This document shows, one piece after another, positions 26,494 to 34,251 of a stretch of 64,000 bases of DNA; within the stretch, counting starts at the first letter, position 1, and each line of letters starts with the position of its first letter. The DNA is from VXOZ01 sp965220045 (lineage in GTDB: Bacteria > Chloroflexota > UBA11872 > VXOZ01), in contig OZ244803.1 in the NCBI GenBank assembly GCA_965220045.1, forward strand, positions 1,612,001 to 1,676,000, given 5' to 3'. The notes under the pieces were generated by a model. It had not been told where the DNA came from and did not search any database. It was given only the letters and a program-made list of their open reading frames with translations. The position numbers and the translations under genes were made by a program.

Positions 26494-27094
26494 GTGAATT
26501 TGTCATTCTCCGGTCAAGGATACCGACTATGAGGCGAATGGTATGGCCGACCGGCCCCTCAATTCCCTGAAAATAGCGTGACCAGGCCGTTCGCCCCCGT
26601 ATCTTTCGATACGCTGTATCGGTCGATACTCCTATCGAGTACGGGGCAGGCTCTGAGCATCGTCGAAGGGTGAACGGCGAAGGTAGTGGGTAACAACTCC
26701 GCACCCTATCCTCTCCGTTCATGCTTCGACAAGGGCTTCTATAAAGCCCAGGCTTCGCGCAGCCCTCAGCACGTACGGAGAGATGTGCATTCATTATCAT
26801 TCCCATGTGTGGCCGGCAGACGGCCATGGTCATTCTCGCGAAAGCGGGAATCCCAATGCTGCGGGCGGGATGTCCACGTTCCCAGACATGCGGGCGGGAC
26901 GCCCGCGATCCCAGATGGTGTCATTCCCGCTTTCGCGGAAGTCCATATACTTTTCACGGTGTGATGCGCTGCTGTCGCCAAATCCGTGCTTTCAGGCTTT
27001 GAGGTGCGACTCTCCCGCAAGAGGTGCGCGGCAGCGAAGAAGCCTCACTTGCGTTGCCCGTTGGATCTGGCGATTTACTCAATTAAACACCACC
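26494..27094. repeat. Repeat-rich intergenic region
   Basis: This long gap before the ABC binding-protein gene holds no gene that I accept. It contains the GTACGGGGCAGGCTCTGAGC and GTCGAAGGGTGAACGG elements at about 26638-26677. CATTCTCGC/GCGGGAATC is at 26830-26854, with a reverse form CATTCCCGC near 26930. Between them, at about 26866-26925, is a GGGCGGGACGCCCGCG unit in two versions. Open frames here are translated repeats. Confidence 0.7.
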
Positions 27095-27123
27095 TTGACA
27101 CTCGCCGCACCCACTGCTAATCT
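27095..27123 (+). promoter_or_regulatory. Sigma70-type promoter of the ABC binding-protein gene
   Basis: TTGACA (27095-27100), a 17-base spacer, then TAATCT (27118-27123). The -35 is perfect and the -10 matches four of six. The start site would fall about 7 bases downstream, leaving a leader of about 37 bases before the ATG at 27167. Confidence 0.7.
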
Positions 27124-27166
27124 GCTAGCATCCGGTTGACTGGAACATCCACAAAGGAGCTTTCCA

Positions 27167-28552
27167 ATGACTCGAAGAAAAGTCCTACTCGGAATGGGAT
27201 CAGGTGCCAGCTTGGCGCTCTTGGCGGCCTGCGGCCAAGCAACAACGACGATGACCGACGAGGCGCCCAAGGCCGAAGAGAAGATGGAGCCCAAGGCGGA
27301 AGAGAAGCCTGCCGAGCCGGAAACCTACGAAATTCGGGTTTTCACGACTTCCCGGTGGGACCTCAGTCAGGGCATTGGCTTGGAAGTGATGCAGGAACTT
27401 GAGGAAGCTAACCCGGGCATTACCGTTAACGCCACCGTTGAATCCGGCAACCGCATGGACAAGATGGTGACATCTGTTGCCGCCGGTTTCGGCCTTGACA
27501 TCGGCCAGGCAGGCTCGTGGCAGTCGCAGACCCTCGCCGTTCTCAAGGTGCCGGTGGGACTCGACTCCTACATGGCGACCTCGAACATCATCAAGAAAGA
27601 GGAGATTTGGGAATCGCTGCGTGGCGACCTGGAGTATAAGAGCGTGGTGCAGGGCATGCCGTTCGGCCCTGACATCCGTTTCCTCTATGTCGGCAATAAA
27701 GCCTACCTTGATGCGGGACTTGATCCCGAGAGTCCACCTGCAACGTGGACGGAACTCGAGGACGGAATCGCCAAAATCTATACCGTCAGCGGCGACAAGA
27801 TTGAGAAGCTCGGCTTCGACCCGTTGCGCGGCACCGGCGGCAACCATCTTTGGATGGTGCCCATGTGGCAGTTGGGTGGAGATACGACCTCACCGGAGGG
27901 CAGGGTCACTCTCAACACGCCCGAGGCGGAAGCAGCCCTCAACTGGCAGAAGAGCAACATCTTTGACGCCCAGGGCGGCTACAACCAGGTGATGGAATTC
28001 TGGGGCGAGGCGGCGCGCTATCCCGCCTACTTCCAGCCGTTCTTCCAAGGTGTGGTCGGTAATATGCACCTGACCAATTCTGAGCGTGCCGGCCAAATCC
28101 TGCCTAACCAACCGGACTTTGAGTTTTCTTACGGGCCGTATCCCATACCTGAAGGTGGCAAGCAGGCCGGTTACGGCGGCTGCCATACGTGGTTCATCAC
28201 GGTGGACTCAGCCCAACCCGACAAAGCGTGGTTGTTCATGGAGCACTTCGGCAGCCGAGACGTGAACATCCGCTGGGCGCTGCACTTTGACCGTCTGCCC
28301 ATTCGCTCTGACGTGGCCAACTCCGAAGAATACCACCAGGGCGACGACTTTGTGCGCTTCTCCGCCAACATGATGCAACACCGCAATTTTGTCATCCCCT
28401 TGCCGGGCGCACCGTCAGTGCTGCGGTATGTGAACGGCTTTGTTCCGGACGTCATGGCCGGCAATATTACGATCCCCGAAGCGCTCAAGGATGCCAACGA
28501 GCAGGTCCAGACCATTCTCGACGAATTCCTGGCAGAGCACGGCGAAGCGTAA
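27167..28552 (+). CDS. Extracellular solute-binding lipoprotein of a sugar-type ABC transporter
   Basis: The 461-residue protein begins MTRRKVLLGMGSGASLALLAAC, with a twin-Arg-like start and a lipobox (LLAAC), then an acidic and Pro/Lys-rich linker (KAEEKMEPKAEEKPAEPE) and a substrate-binding fold of the sugar-binding cluster. WFITVDSAQPDKAWLFMEHFGS is the usual C-lobe segment. Such proteins bind oligosaccharides or polyols outside the membrane. AAAGGAG precedes the ATG. No ABC permease or ATPase gene is adjacent, so the partner transporter must be elsewhere. It is followed by a perfect hairpin. Confidence 0.88.
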   Translation: MTRRKVLLGMGSGASLALLAACGQATTTMTDEAPKAEEKMEPKAEEKPAEPETYEIRVFTTSRWDLSQGIGLEVMQELEEANPGITVNATVESGNRMDKMVTSVAAGFGLDIGQAGSWQSQTLAVLKVPVGLDSYMATSNIIKKEEIWESLRGDLEYKSVVQGMPFGPDIRFLYVGNKAYLDAGLDPESPPATWTELEDGIAKIYTVSGDKIEKLGFDPLRGTGGNHLWMVPMWQLGGDTTSPEGRVTLNTPEAEAALNWQKSNIFDAQGGYNQVMEFWGEAARYPAYFQPFFQGVVGNMHLTNSERAGQILPNQPDFEFSYGPYPIPEGGKQAGYGGCHTWFITVDSAQPDKAWLFMEHFGSRDVNIRWALHFDRLPIRSDVANSEEYHQGDDFVRFSANMMQHRNFVIPLPGAPSVLRYVNGFVPDVMAGNITIPEALKDANEQVQTILDEFLAEHGEA

Positions 28553-28586
28553 TTGCGCATTTCGGCCCAATTGGCAGTTAGAATTG

Positions 28587-28614
28587 AAGGAGGAGGTCAG
28601 GTGGCCTCCTCCTT
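28587..28614 (+). terminator. Hairpin after the binding-protein gene, possible terminator
   Basis: AAGGAGGAGG (28587-28596) pairs perfectly with CCTCCTCCTT (28605-28614) around an eight-base loop. The following CTGCACTTTTG is a weak T tract, so termination is plausible but not certain. The 5' arm also resembles a strong Shine-Dalgarno sequence, sequestered by the stem. Confidence 0.6.
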
Positions 28615-28638
28615 CTGCACTTTTGAGAAAGGTGTCTT

Positions 28639-29784
28639 GTGCCTGACGCAGATCCCAAACTCACCGGCGCCGAGGTCGACCCGCTGCGGCGGCAACTCTT
28701 CGAGGCGTACGACAACTGGCTTATGCGCCAATGCCGCGAGCGTTACGACGCGCGCGGCGAGCGCTGGCAGCGGGACTACACAAGCCTAGAGGCGTACTCC
28801 CACTCGGTCGCACCCAACCGCGAGCGCCTGCTCGCCATGATCGGCGGCTGGCCCTGGGAACGCGGGCCGCTGGAGCCGACCAGTGAAGAGATTGCCACCA
28901 CAGATGCCTACACGGCATCCCGCGTCTGGTACACGTCGTTCGACGACGTGCGGGTGGACGCCATTCTCATCCGCCCCCACGGCGACGGGCCGTTTCCGGC
29001 TGTGCTGGCCCAGCACGGAGTCAACCACACGCCGGAGCAGATCTGCGGTTTCTGCGACCCGGAATACAGCGCCGCCTATCACGAGATTGGCGTGCGCCTT
29101 GCACGGCACGGCTACGTGGTAATTGCGCCTCGGATGATTGGCGGCTACGGCGCAGACCGCTTCAACGTGCCCAACATCCCATCGCTGCGCACACAGGAAC
29201 AAGGCCGCTCCCAGAACCAGATCCATCGCAAGGCCATCCTCATCGGTCAGACGATTCAGGCCCTGGAGTATTTTTCCCTTTCCAGGTCCGTTGACTACTT
29301 GGAATCGTTGCCGGAAGTCGATAACGACCGCATCGGCCTTTATGGCCTCTCACGAGGAGGTCGCGCAGCACTCTGGCTGGGAGCATTGGAGCAACGGCTG
29401 CAAGCAGTGGTCTCGTCGGCTTGGTTCAACGAACGCTTCAGCAAGATGCTGCAGCCTGAAATCATCAAAGTCGGCGCCTTCATCGAAACCTCTTCCGAGT
29501 TCCAATTCATACCTGGCCTTTTCCATGAGTTTGGCGACGCCGACATTGCCTCCCTCATCTGCCCCCGCGCCTTCTTTGTCGAGGACGGCAAGCACGACGG
29601 TGCGGTGTGGTGGCCCCATGCCGTCCAGGAATTCGAACTCGTCAAGGAATTTTACGGAAATCTGGGCATCCCGGAGAAGTGCGGCATTCGCATCCATGAG
29701 CAAGGCCACGAGACGGAACCGGAAGAGGAAGTCACGGACATCCAAGCGGTGGCGTTTCTCGACCGCTGGCTGAAGAGCGAGTAA
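28639..29784 (+). CDS. Alpha/beta hydrolase (acetyl xylan esterase/dienelactone hydrolase-like)
   Basis: The 381-residue protein has the fold's nucleophile elbow YGLSRGGRAALWL (Ser in GxSxG), a typical segment RVDAILIRPHGDGPFPAVLAQHG before it, LICPRAFFVEDGKHDGAVWW with the acid region and a late His in EQGHETEPEE. It hydrolyses an ester or related bond; substrate unknown. No signal peptide, so cytoplasmic. The GTG at 28639 starts 24 bases past the hairpin. Confidence 0.75.
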   Translation: MPDADPKLTGAEVDPLRRQLFEAYDNWLMRQCRERYDARGERWQRDYTSLEAYSHSVAPNRERLLAMIGGWPWERGPLEPTSEEIATTDAYTASRVWYTSFDDVRVDAILIRPHGDGPFPAVLAQHGVNHTPEQICGFCDPEYSAAYHEIGVRLARHGYVVIAPRMIGGYGADRFNVPNIPSLRTQEQGRSQNQIHRKAILIGQTIQALEYFSLSRSVDYLESLPEVDNDRIGLYGLSRGGRAALWLGALEQRLQAVVSSAWFNERFSKMLQPEIIKVGAFIETSSEFQFIPGLFHEFGDADIASLICPRAFFVEDGKHDGAVWWPHAVQEFELVKEFYGNLGIPEKCGIRIHEQGHETEPEEEVTDIQAVAFLDRWLKSE

Positions 29785-29811
29785 AACCGGCGCTTGCGGG
29801 AGCAACGATCT

Positions 29812-29837
29812 GGTAGCGCAGGTTTGCAACCTGCGCC
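29812..29837. repeat. GGTAGCGCAGG repeat copy
   Basis: The arms GCGCAGGTT and AACCTGCGC pair. It is identical over 26 bases to the copy inside the small HMA-domain gene at 29976-30001. Confidence 0.85.
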
Positions 29838-29900
29838 CACGCGCGAGCCTGCGCTCTGCTGTTGCCAGGCTAGGATGCAACGTAGTTTCGGAGTGCAATC

Positions 29901-30266
29901 ATGCCGCGACTGCTAAACGTCTTCATCGATCCTCGAGCAATCCTGCGACGCAATGAAACCCTGCGCGACGAATCCGGTAGCGCAGGTTTGCAACCTGCGC
30001 CGTCCCGGGAGCTTGAAGTCCACGTTGCCGGTCTAGCCTGCACGAGCATATGAGCACGGCGCACACAGGAGGGCCTTGCGTCACTCCCGGGCGTCGAGGA
30101 TGTAAGCTTTAACCCGGAAGACGACACCTTTACCGTTCGCTACCACGGGGACGAGCTTGATCTTGCGCGTGTCAACGAAGCAGTGCGCGGAAAGGTGATT
30201 GCTAAGCCGCTGCGCAAGTTACTTGATTGGATCGGACGCCCGTTCCGGCGGTCTACCCACACTTGA
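29901..30266 (+). CDS. HMA-domain protein with in-frame TGA; candidate selenoprotein
   Basis: Reading from ATG 29901, with GGAG seven bases upstream, there is one frame of 121 codons to the TGA at 30264, interrupted only by a TGA at 30051-30053. The protein has an N-terminal part of about 37 residues, then a heavy-metal-associated (HMA, MerP/CopZ-like) domain from about residue 38: ELEVHVAGLAC, then TSI, then the TGA as residue 51, then ARRTQEGLASLPGVEDVSF. The TGA is 13 residues before the Gly of the conserved PGV, exactly where the second metal-binding Cys of HMA domains lies, while the first Cys is Cys47, giving CxxxU rather than CxxC. The frame continues intact for 70 codons. If not recoded as selenocysteine, the gene is broken. 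Residues 26-34 are a translated repeat (29976-30001). Confidence 0.5.
29976..30001. repeat. GGTAGCGCAGG repeat inside the HMA-domain gene
   Basis: This 26-base copy matches 29812-29837. Including the next base it adds exactly nine codons (GSAGLQPAP), and TCC codons flank both sides, so the frame is preserved on insertion. Other copies are in gaps at 15728, 25575, 25720, 52524 and 53793. Confidence 0.75.
30058..30082 (+). promoter_or_regulatory. Possible bacterial SECIS-like hairpin after the in-frame TGA
   Basis: Four bases after the TGA, GGCGCA (30058-30063) pairs with TGCGTC (30077-30082) with one G-U pair. A three-base bulge CAC follows, then AGG/CCT closes a four-base loop AGGG at 30070-30073. 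The loop lies 17-20 bases after the TGA and has a G in its first two bases, as I recall the bacterial SECIS consensus requires. Short stems like this arise by chance, so it is only suggestive. Confidence 0.35.
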
Positions 30267-30341
30267 GCCAAAGCCGCGCGCCGCTTCCCGCCGCTCTGCT
30301 CAGGAAAGACTTCAGATTGGGTGCCTTGAATCAATTATCAC

Positions 30342-30386
30342 ACTCTCCCGTTCGCACTTCGACGGGCTCAGTGCGAACGGGAGAGT
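30342..30386. repeat. Perfect 17-base inverted repeat
   Basis: ACTCTCCCGTTCGCACT (30342-30358) pairs perfectly with 30370-30386 around the 11-base loop TCGACGGGCTC, which carries the CTTCGACAGGCTCAG family core. It is the only notable content of the 316-base gap 30267-30582. It is 197 bases before the MetE-like gene. Confidence 0.8.
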
Positions 30387-30582
30387 ATGACGGATTGTAC
30401 ATCTGCCCGGCTTCGTTGCGTTGTAAACGGCACTTCTTCGAGACCACATGCTACGCCGCGCCGCTCTCGCTTGTGTCTCCTAACAGTAACGGCTACAGTG
30501 AGGCTATCGTTGCCGTAGACTCGCGTGCAGCGAAACAGTTCAGCAGTATACTCCCAGTCTCAGACAGTGAGTGAGAGGACAT

Positions 30583-31644
30583 ATGGCCGTGCCGGCAGAC
30601 GCAACTGAGCCCGCACCCAAGACCTCGCAAGAGTACGCAGTTCCTCCAATTCTGACCACAGTGGTCGGCAGCTACCCGGCGCCGGCCTGGCTGCTTGCCA
30701 TGCCCAGCCGGCCCGCGCTGCGTGACGCCATGCTCACGGTCTTCAAGACCCAGGAGCTTGCCGGCATCGACGTAGTGACAGACGGTGAGTTCTCGCGCTT
30801 CGACGTCAGTCACCCGGAGACTCAAGGCATGATTGAGTATTTTGTCTCTCCTTTGGCAGGCGTAGAAACGGCATTCAGTCGTGCCGACGTGGCGGCTTTT
30901 CGCCAGCAGACCGGCATGCAATTTCGCAGGCAGCCCGCCGGTGTGGTAAGAGATGCCGTCGGGGAGGGCACGCTCGACCTCCCAATCGCTGCAGCCGCAG
31001 GTGACTTGACCGCGCAGGCGTACAAGTTTACCGTGACCAGTCCTTACATGCTGGCGAAATCCCTCCTGGACCTCCACTACCGAGACATACGCGGACTCAC
31101 CTTCGCGATTGCCGACGTCTTGGGAGATCAAGCCGCCAATATTAGGGCCGATGTCCTCCAAATCGATGAGGCAAACTTGGTCGGGTCTCCCCAAGATGGC
31201 GCATGGGCAGCCGACGCACTCAACCGCGTGTTTGCGGGATTTCAGGGAAGAAAGGCCGTGCATCTCTGCTTCGGCAACTATGGCGGCCAGACAATCCAAC
31301 AGGGCCTCTTCAAGGATCTGCTGCCCTTTTTCAACAGGCTGGCGTGCGACCATCTCATACTGGAATTCGCACGCCCCGGCGACGCAGAACTGCCGGTCTT
31401 CAAAGACCTGCGACCGGAGATAGCCCTCGGCATCGGCGTCATTGACATCAAGGACAACGTCGTGGAAACAGCGGACCTCATCGCCCGCCGCATTGAGCGC
31501 GCCGTGAGCGTGCTGGGCGCGGAACGCGTCAAGTGGGTGCACCCGGACTGCGGCTTCTGGATGCTCTCCCGCATCGTGGCCGACCGGAAGATGGCTGCGC
31601 TGGTCCAAGGCCGCGATCTCTATCTCGGACAGAAGAGCACATAA
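30583..31644 (+). CDS. MetE-like (cobalamin-independent methionine synthase C-terminal) protein
   Basis: The 353-residue protein matches the C-terminal catalytic half of cobalamin-independent methionine synthase: VVGSYP start, LQIDEANL, and zinc ligands His227 and Cys229 (HLCFGNY), Glu261 (ILEFARPGDAEL) and Cys323 (WVHPDCGFW). MetE is about 750 residues and includes a folate-binding N-terminal half that is absent, so this is a shorter core-type methyltransferase; the methyl donor is unknown. ATG 30583 follows GAGAGG. It is ten bases upstream of a Gfo/Idh gene and probably cotranscribed. Confidence 0.85.
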   Translation: MAVPADATEPAPKTSQEYAVPPILTTVVGSYPAPAWLLAMPSRPALRDAMLTVFKTQELAGIDVVTDGEFSRFDVSHPETQGMIEYFVSPLAGVETAFSRADVAAFRQQTGMQFRRQPAGVVRDAVGEGTLDLPIAAAAGDLTAQAYKFTVTSPYMLAKSLLDLHYRDIRGLTFAIADVLGDQAANIRADVLQIDEANLVGSPQDGAWAADALNRVFAGFQGRKAVHLCFGNYGGQTIQQGLFKDLLPFFNRLACDHLILEFARPGDAELPVFKDLRPEIALGIGVIDIKDNVVETADLIARRIERAVSVLGAERVKWVHPDCGFWMLSRIVADRKMAALVQGRDLYLGQKST

Positions 31645-31654
31645 GGAGCAAGCA

Positions 31655-32713
31655 ATGGGCGATCAAGCACGCGTAGCCGTTATCACCGCCCCCTCGGGCA
31701 CCATGCACGTGGCCGGCTTTCTGGAGATTCTGGCGGCGTTGCCGGAGGTCGCCCAGGTAGCGTTGGTGACGGACGGCGCGGATGACATTGAGTCTCATGC
31801 GCGCGATCAGCTTGGTGCGCGACTGGTTGGCACGTATCCCGACGCGGATGCTATGTTTCGTTCATTCGAGGCTGACCTCAGCATAGTCAGCCTGGAGCCG
31901 CGCACCGCACCGCCAACCATCGCCGCCTGTTTGCGCCACGGCAGCCACGTGCTCGCCGAGAAACCCGCCTGCCTGCAGTGGGAAGAGTTTGCTGAGCTTG
32001 CGTCGCTTGCGGATGAGCACCAGCGCAATCTCGGTTTGGCCTTTGCCGCGCGGGGTTTTCCTTTCTTACAGGATGCCCGTCGCTTGGTTGCGCGTGGCCG
32101 CCTCGGCAAGCTCTACGGTGTCGACACCTACTTCATCGCCGATCAAACACGCGTGCAGCAAGCGGAGTGGCAGGCCTCGTGGTTTTCTCAGAAAGCCTAC
32201 GCCGGTGGTGGGCACCTCATGTGGCTGGGCATTCATTATGTAGACTTACTGCACCACCTTACCGGACAGCGCATCGTGGAAGTTGGCGGGCTCACCGCGG
32301 TCGTCGGCGGCGCGCCCATCGATACGGAAGACGCCGCCGTGGCCGTGCTGCGTTTCGAGGACGGCATGGTCGGCTCCCTGACCTCGGCGTATTACGTGGA
32401 CCGCAACAAGCAGTCCCATCTCCATCTTTGGGGCTCCCAGGGCTGGCTGCGCGGACGACCCAACGACTGGGAGAGCCTGGAGTGGTATAGCGCCCATCCC
32501 GCCGAGCAATCCGCGCCCTACCGTACTATTCACTACGACACGCCTAAGTCCGAGGTAAAGCCAACCTACTACGGCCTCGTGCGCGCCGCCGTGCACGGCG
32601 CCCAGGGCATCGCCCCGCATCCGGTGGCCACGGCCGAGGCCCTCCACGTGCTCAAGGTCGTCCACGCCATTTATCGCGCCGCTGAGACGGGCCAAACCCA
32701 GCAGATTGGGTGA
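31655..32713 (+). CDS. Gfo/Idh/MocA family oxidoreductase
   Basis: The 352-residue protein has the NAD-binding domain (VAVITAPSGTMHVAGF, a variant without the GxGxxG core), the signature VLAEKPACLQW and a C-terminal domain with GGGHLMWLGIHYVDLLHHL, the catalytic-His segment. AAGGAG precedes the ATG. It follows the MetE-like gene by ten bases. The dinucleotide motif has diverged, so cofactor use is not certain. The substrate is unknown. Confidence 0.82.
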   Translation: MGDQARVAVITAPSGTMHVAGFLEILAALPEVAQVALVTDGADDIESHARDQLGARLVGTYPDADAMFRSFEADLSIVSLEPRTAPPTIAACLRHGSHVLAEKPACLQWEEFAELASLADEHQRNLGLAFAARGFPFLQDARRLVARGRLGKLYGVDTYFIADQTRVQQAEWQASWFSQKAYAGGGHLMWLGIHYVDLLHHLTGQRIVEVGGLTAVVGGAPIDTEDAAVAVLRFEDGMVGSLTSAYYVDRNKQSHLHLWGSQGWLRGRPNDWESLEWYSAHPAEQSAPYRTIHYDTPKSEVKPTYYGLVRAAVHGAQGIAPHPVATAEALHVLKVVHAIYRAAETGQTQQIG

Positions 32714-32966
32714 CGATTTCCGCGATTGCGTAAGCCAAGTTTCGTAGGGAAGCAGTGCAATTCCTGCACTTAACCCATACACGACAGACACTCATTGGAG
32801 TGCTTGTGTAGACACCGCTTCAGTTCACGCGGGTCTAGGCCGGGCTATGGGTGAATTGAGCGCAGCGAATTACCACCGCGGAATCTCGATCTACCCTGGA
32901 TTCCGGTACCCGCCGGAATGGCGGAAAGACTAGTGGTTCTCCTTTGGTAAGAGAGGTTAGAAGAGT

Positions 32967-34070
32967 ATGAAACGCTACCGGGCGGCACTGATCGGCTGCG
33001 GAGGCATGAGCAAATCGCATCTTCCCGCGCTCATCGAAGTACCGGAAATAGACGTCGTCGCCATCTGCGACATTGACGAAGATCGTCTTGCCGCAATTGG
33101 CGACCTCTTCGGCGTGGAGAAGCGCTACATCGACTACCACGCCATGCTGGCGGCGGAGAAGCCGGACATTGTAGCCATCGCAACCCAGGGACCCCAGCAT
33201 TGCGCGGCTACCGTCGCTGCCGCTGAGCACGGCGCGCACGTGCTCTGCGAGAAGCCCATGGCGCTCGACCTCGCTGAGGCCGACCGCATGATCGAGGCCT
33301 GTGAGAGGGCCGGCGTCAAGCTCGCCATCAATCACCAAGCCACGGTGCGTCCGTCGCTCAAGCGCATGCGGGACATGATCGAGAATGGCGACATCGGTGA
33401 CGTGATTCTCGTGCGGGGCAACAACAAGAGCGGGCGCAAGGCCGGCAACGAACTCATGGAGATGGGCACGCACGTCTTCGACCGCATGCAATTCCTCGGC
33501 GGCGCGCCGCAGTGGTGTCTCGCGCATCTCACATGGGAAGGGAAAGCCGCTACCATTGACGATGCCATGGACTCGCAAGAAATGAGCCCCAGAGACCGCG
33601 CTTCCGGTCCAGTGCTGGGCGAACGAGCCTATGCTCTGTTCGGTATGTCACGCGCGCCGGTGGGAGAATGCCAGTTCCTCGCCTATGAGAAGACCGACAG
33701 CCGTCTCTACAGCGTGGATGTGCTCGGCACCAAAGGACAGCTTTCATTGCGCGGCACCGGCACGCGGGGTGGCGATAGCGACCTCTTCCACCTGCCCGTG
33801 CCCGCGTTCTATCCAGCCGACTTGCAGGAACAACCGCTCTGGCAGCGAATCGAGGTGCCGGCAGAACTCGACCCACGACTTGGCGAGCAGAGCATTACCC
33901 CAATCCTGCAAGAGCTGATCAAGTCCATCGAGACCGGCAGTGAACATCCCTGCAGCGGCGAAGCGGGGCGCCTGAACCTGGAAATGGTGATGGCCATGTA
34001 TGCCTCTCACTTGTCCGGCCAACGTGTTAGCATCCCGCTAGCCGAACGAAAACACCCACTCTCTCAATAG
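32967..34070 (+). CDS. Gfo/Idh/MocA family oxidoreductase
   Basis: The 367-residue protein has RAALIGCGGMSKSHLPAL (GxGGM motif), CDIDEDRL after strand 2, the signature VLCEKPMALDLAEAD and ELMEMGTHVFDRMQFL with the conserved His. It likely oxidises a sugar or polyol with NAD. The ATG is preceded by AGAGGTTAGAAG. It lies 253 bases after the previous Gfo/Idh gene and is convergent with the LysM gene across a terminator-like hairpin. Confidence 0.88.
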   Translation: MKRYRAALIGCGGMSKSHLPALIEVPEIDVVAICDIDEDRLAAIGDLFGVEKRYIDYHAMLAAEKPDIVAIATQGPQHCAATVAAAEHGAHVLCEKPMALDLAEADRMIEACERAGVKLAINHQATVRPSLKRMRDMIENGDIGDVILVRGNNKSGRKAGNELMEMGTHVFDRMQFLGGAPQWCLAHLTWEGKAATIDDAMDSQEMSPRDRASGPVLGERAYALFGMSRAPVGECQFLAYEKTDSRLYSVDVLGTKGQLSLRGTGTRGGDSDLFHLPVPAFYPADLQEQPLWQRIEVPAELDPRLGEQSITPILQELIKSIETGSEHPCSGEAGRLNLEMVMAMYASHLSGQRVSIPLAERKHPLSQ

Positions 34071-34092
34071 AGTCTACCCACGCGAATCAAAG

Positions 34093-34125
34093 AGCCCCGG
34101 GCAGGTATGGGATTTGCCCAGGGCT
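34093..34125. terminator. Bidirectional terminator-like hairpin
   Basis: AGCCCCGGGCA pairs with TGCCCAGGGCT in 10 of 11 positions around a loop of 11 bases, between convergent genes. T tracts are short on both strands. Confidence 0.55.
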
Positions 34126-34251
34126 TCTCTGCTTCCAGAGTTAATTTCACTCGGTCAGCGCGCAGGCCGTTCTGAGCGTATTGCCGCTAATCTTGGACGT
34201 GCCTTGGCGGATTCGCTGTCCGGCAACCTGCTCATTCAAGAGACCAAGACT

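Noticed and set aside
26866..26925. GGGCGGGACGCCCGCG units as protein-coding repeats
   Set aside because: They are not in a plausible frame and match the intergenic repeat pattern.
26783..27139. Open frames of 60-120 codons in the gap before the ABC binding-protein gene
   Set aside because: They are translations of palindromic repeats with no ribosome-binding site or homology-like sequence.
30493..31608. 371-codon minus-strand frame opposite the MetE-like gene
   Set aside because: The plus-strand protein has all MetE zinc ligands and an RBS; the minus frame has neither motifs nor RBS.
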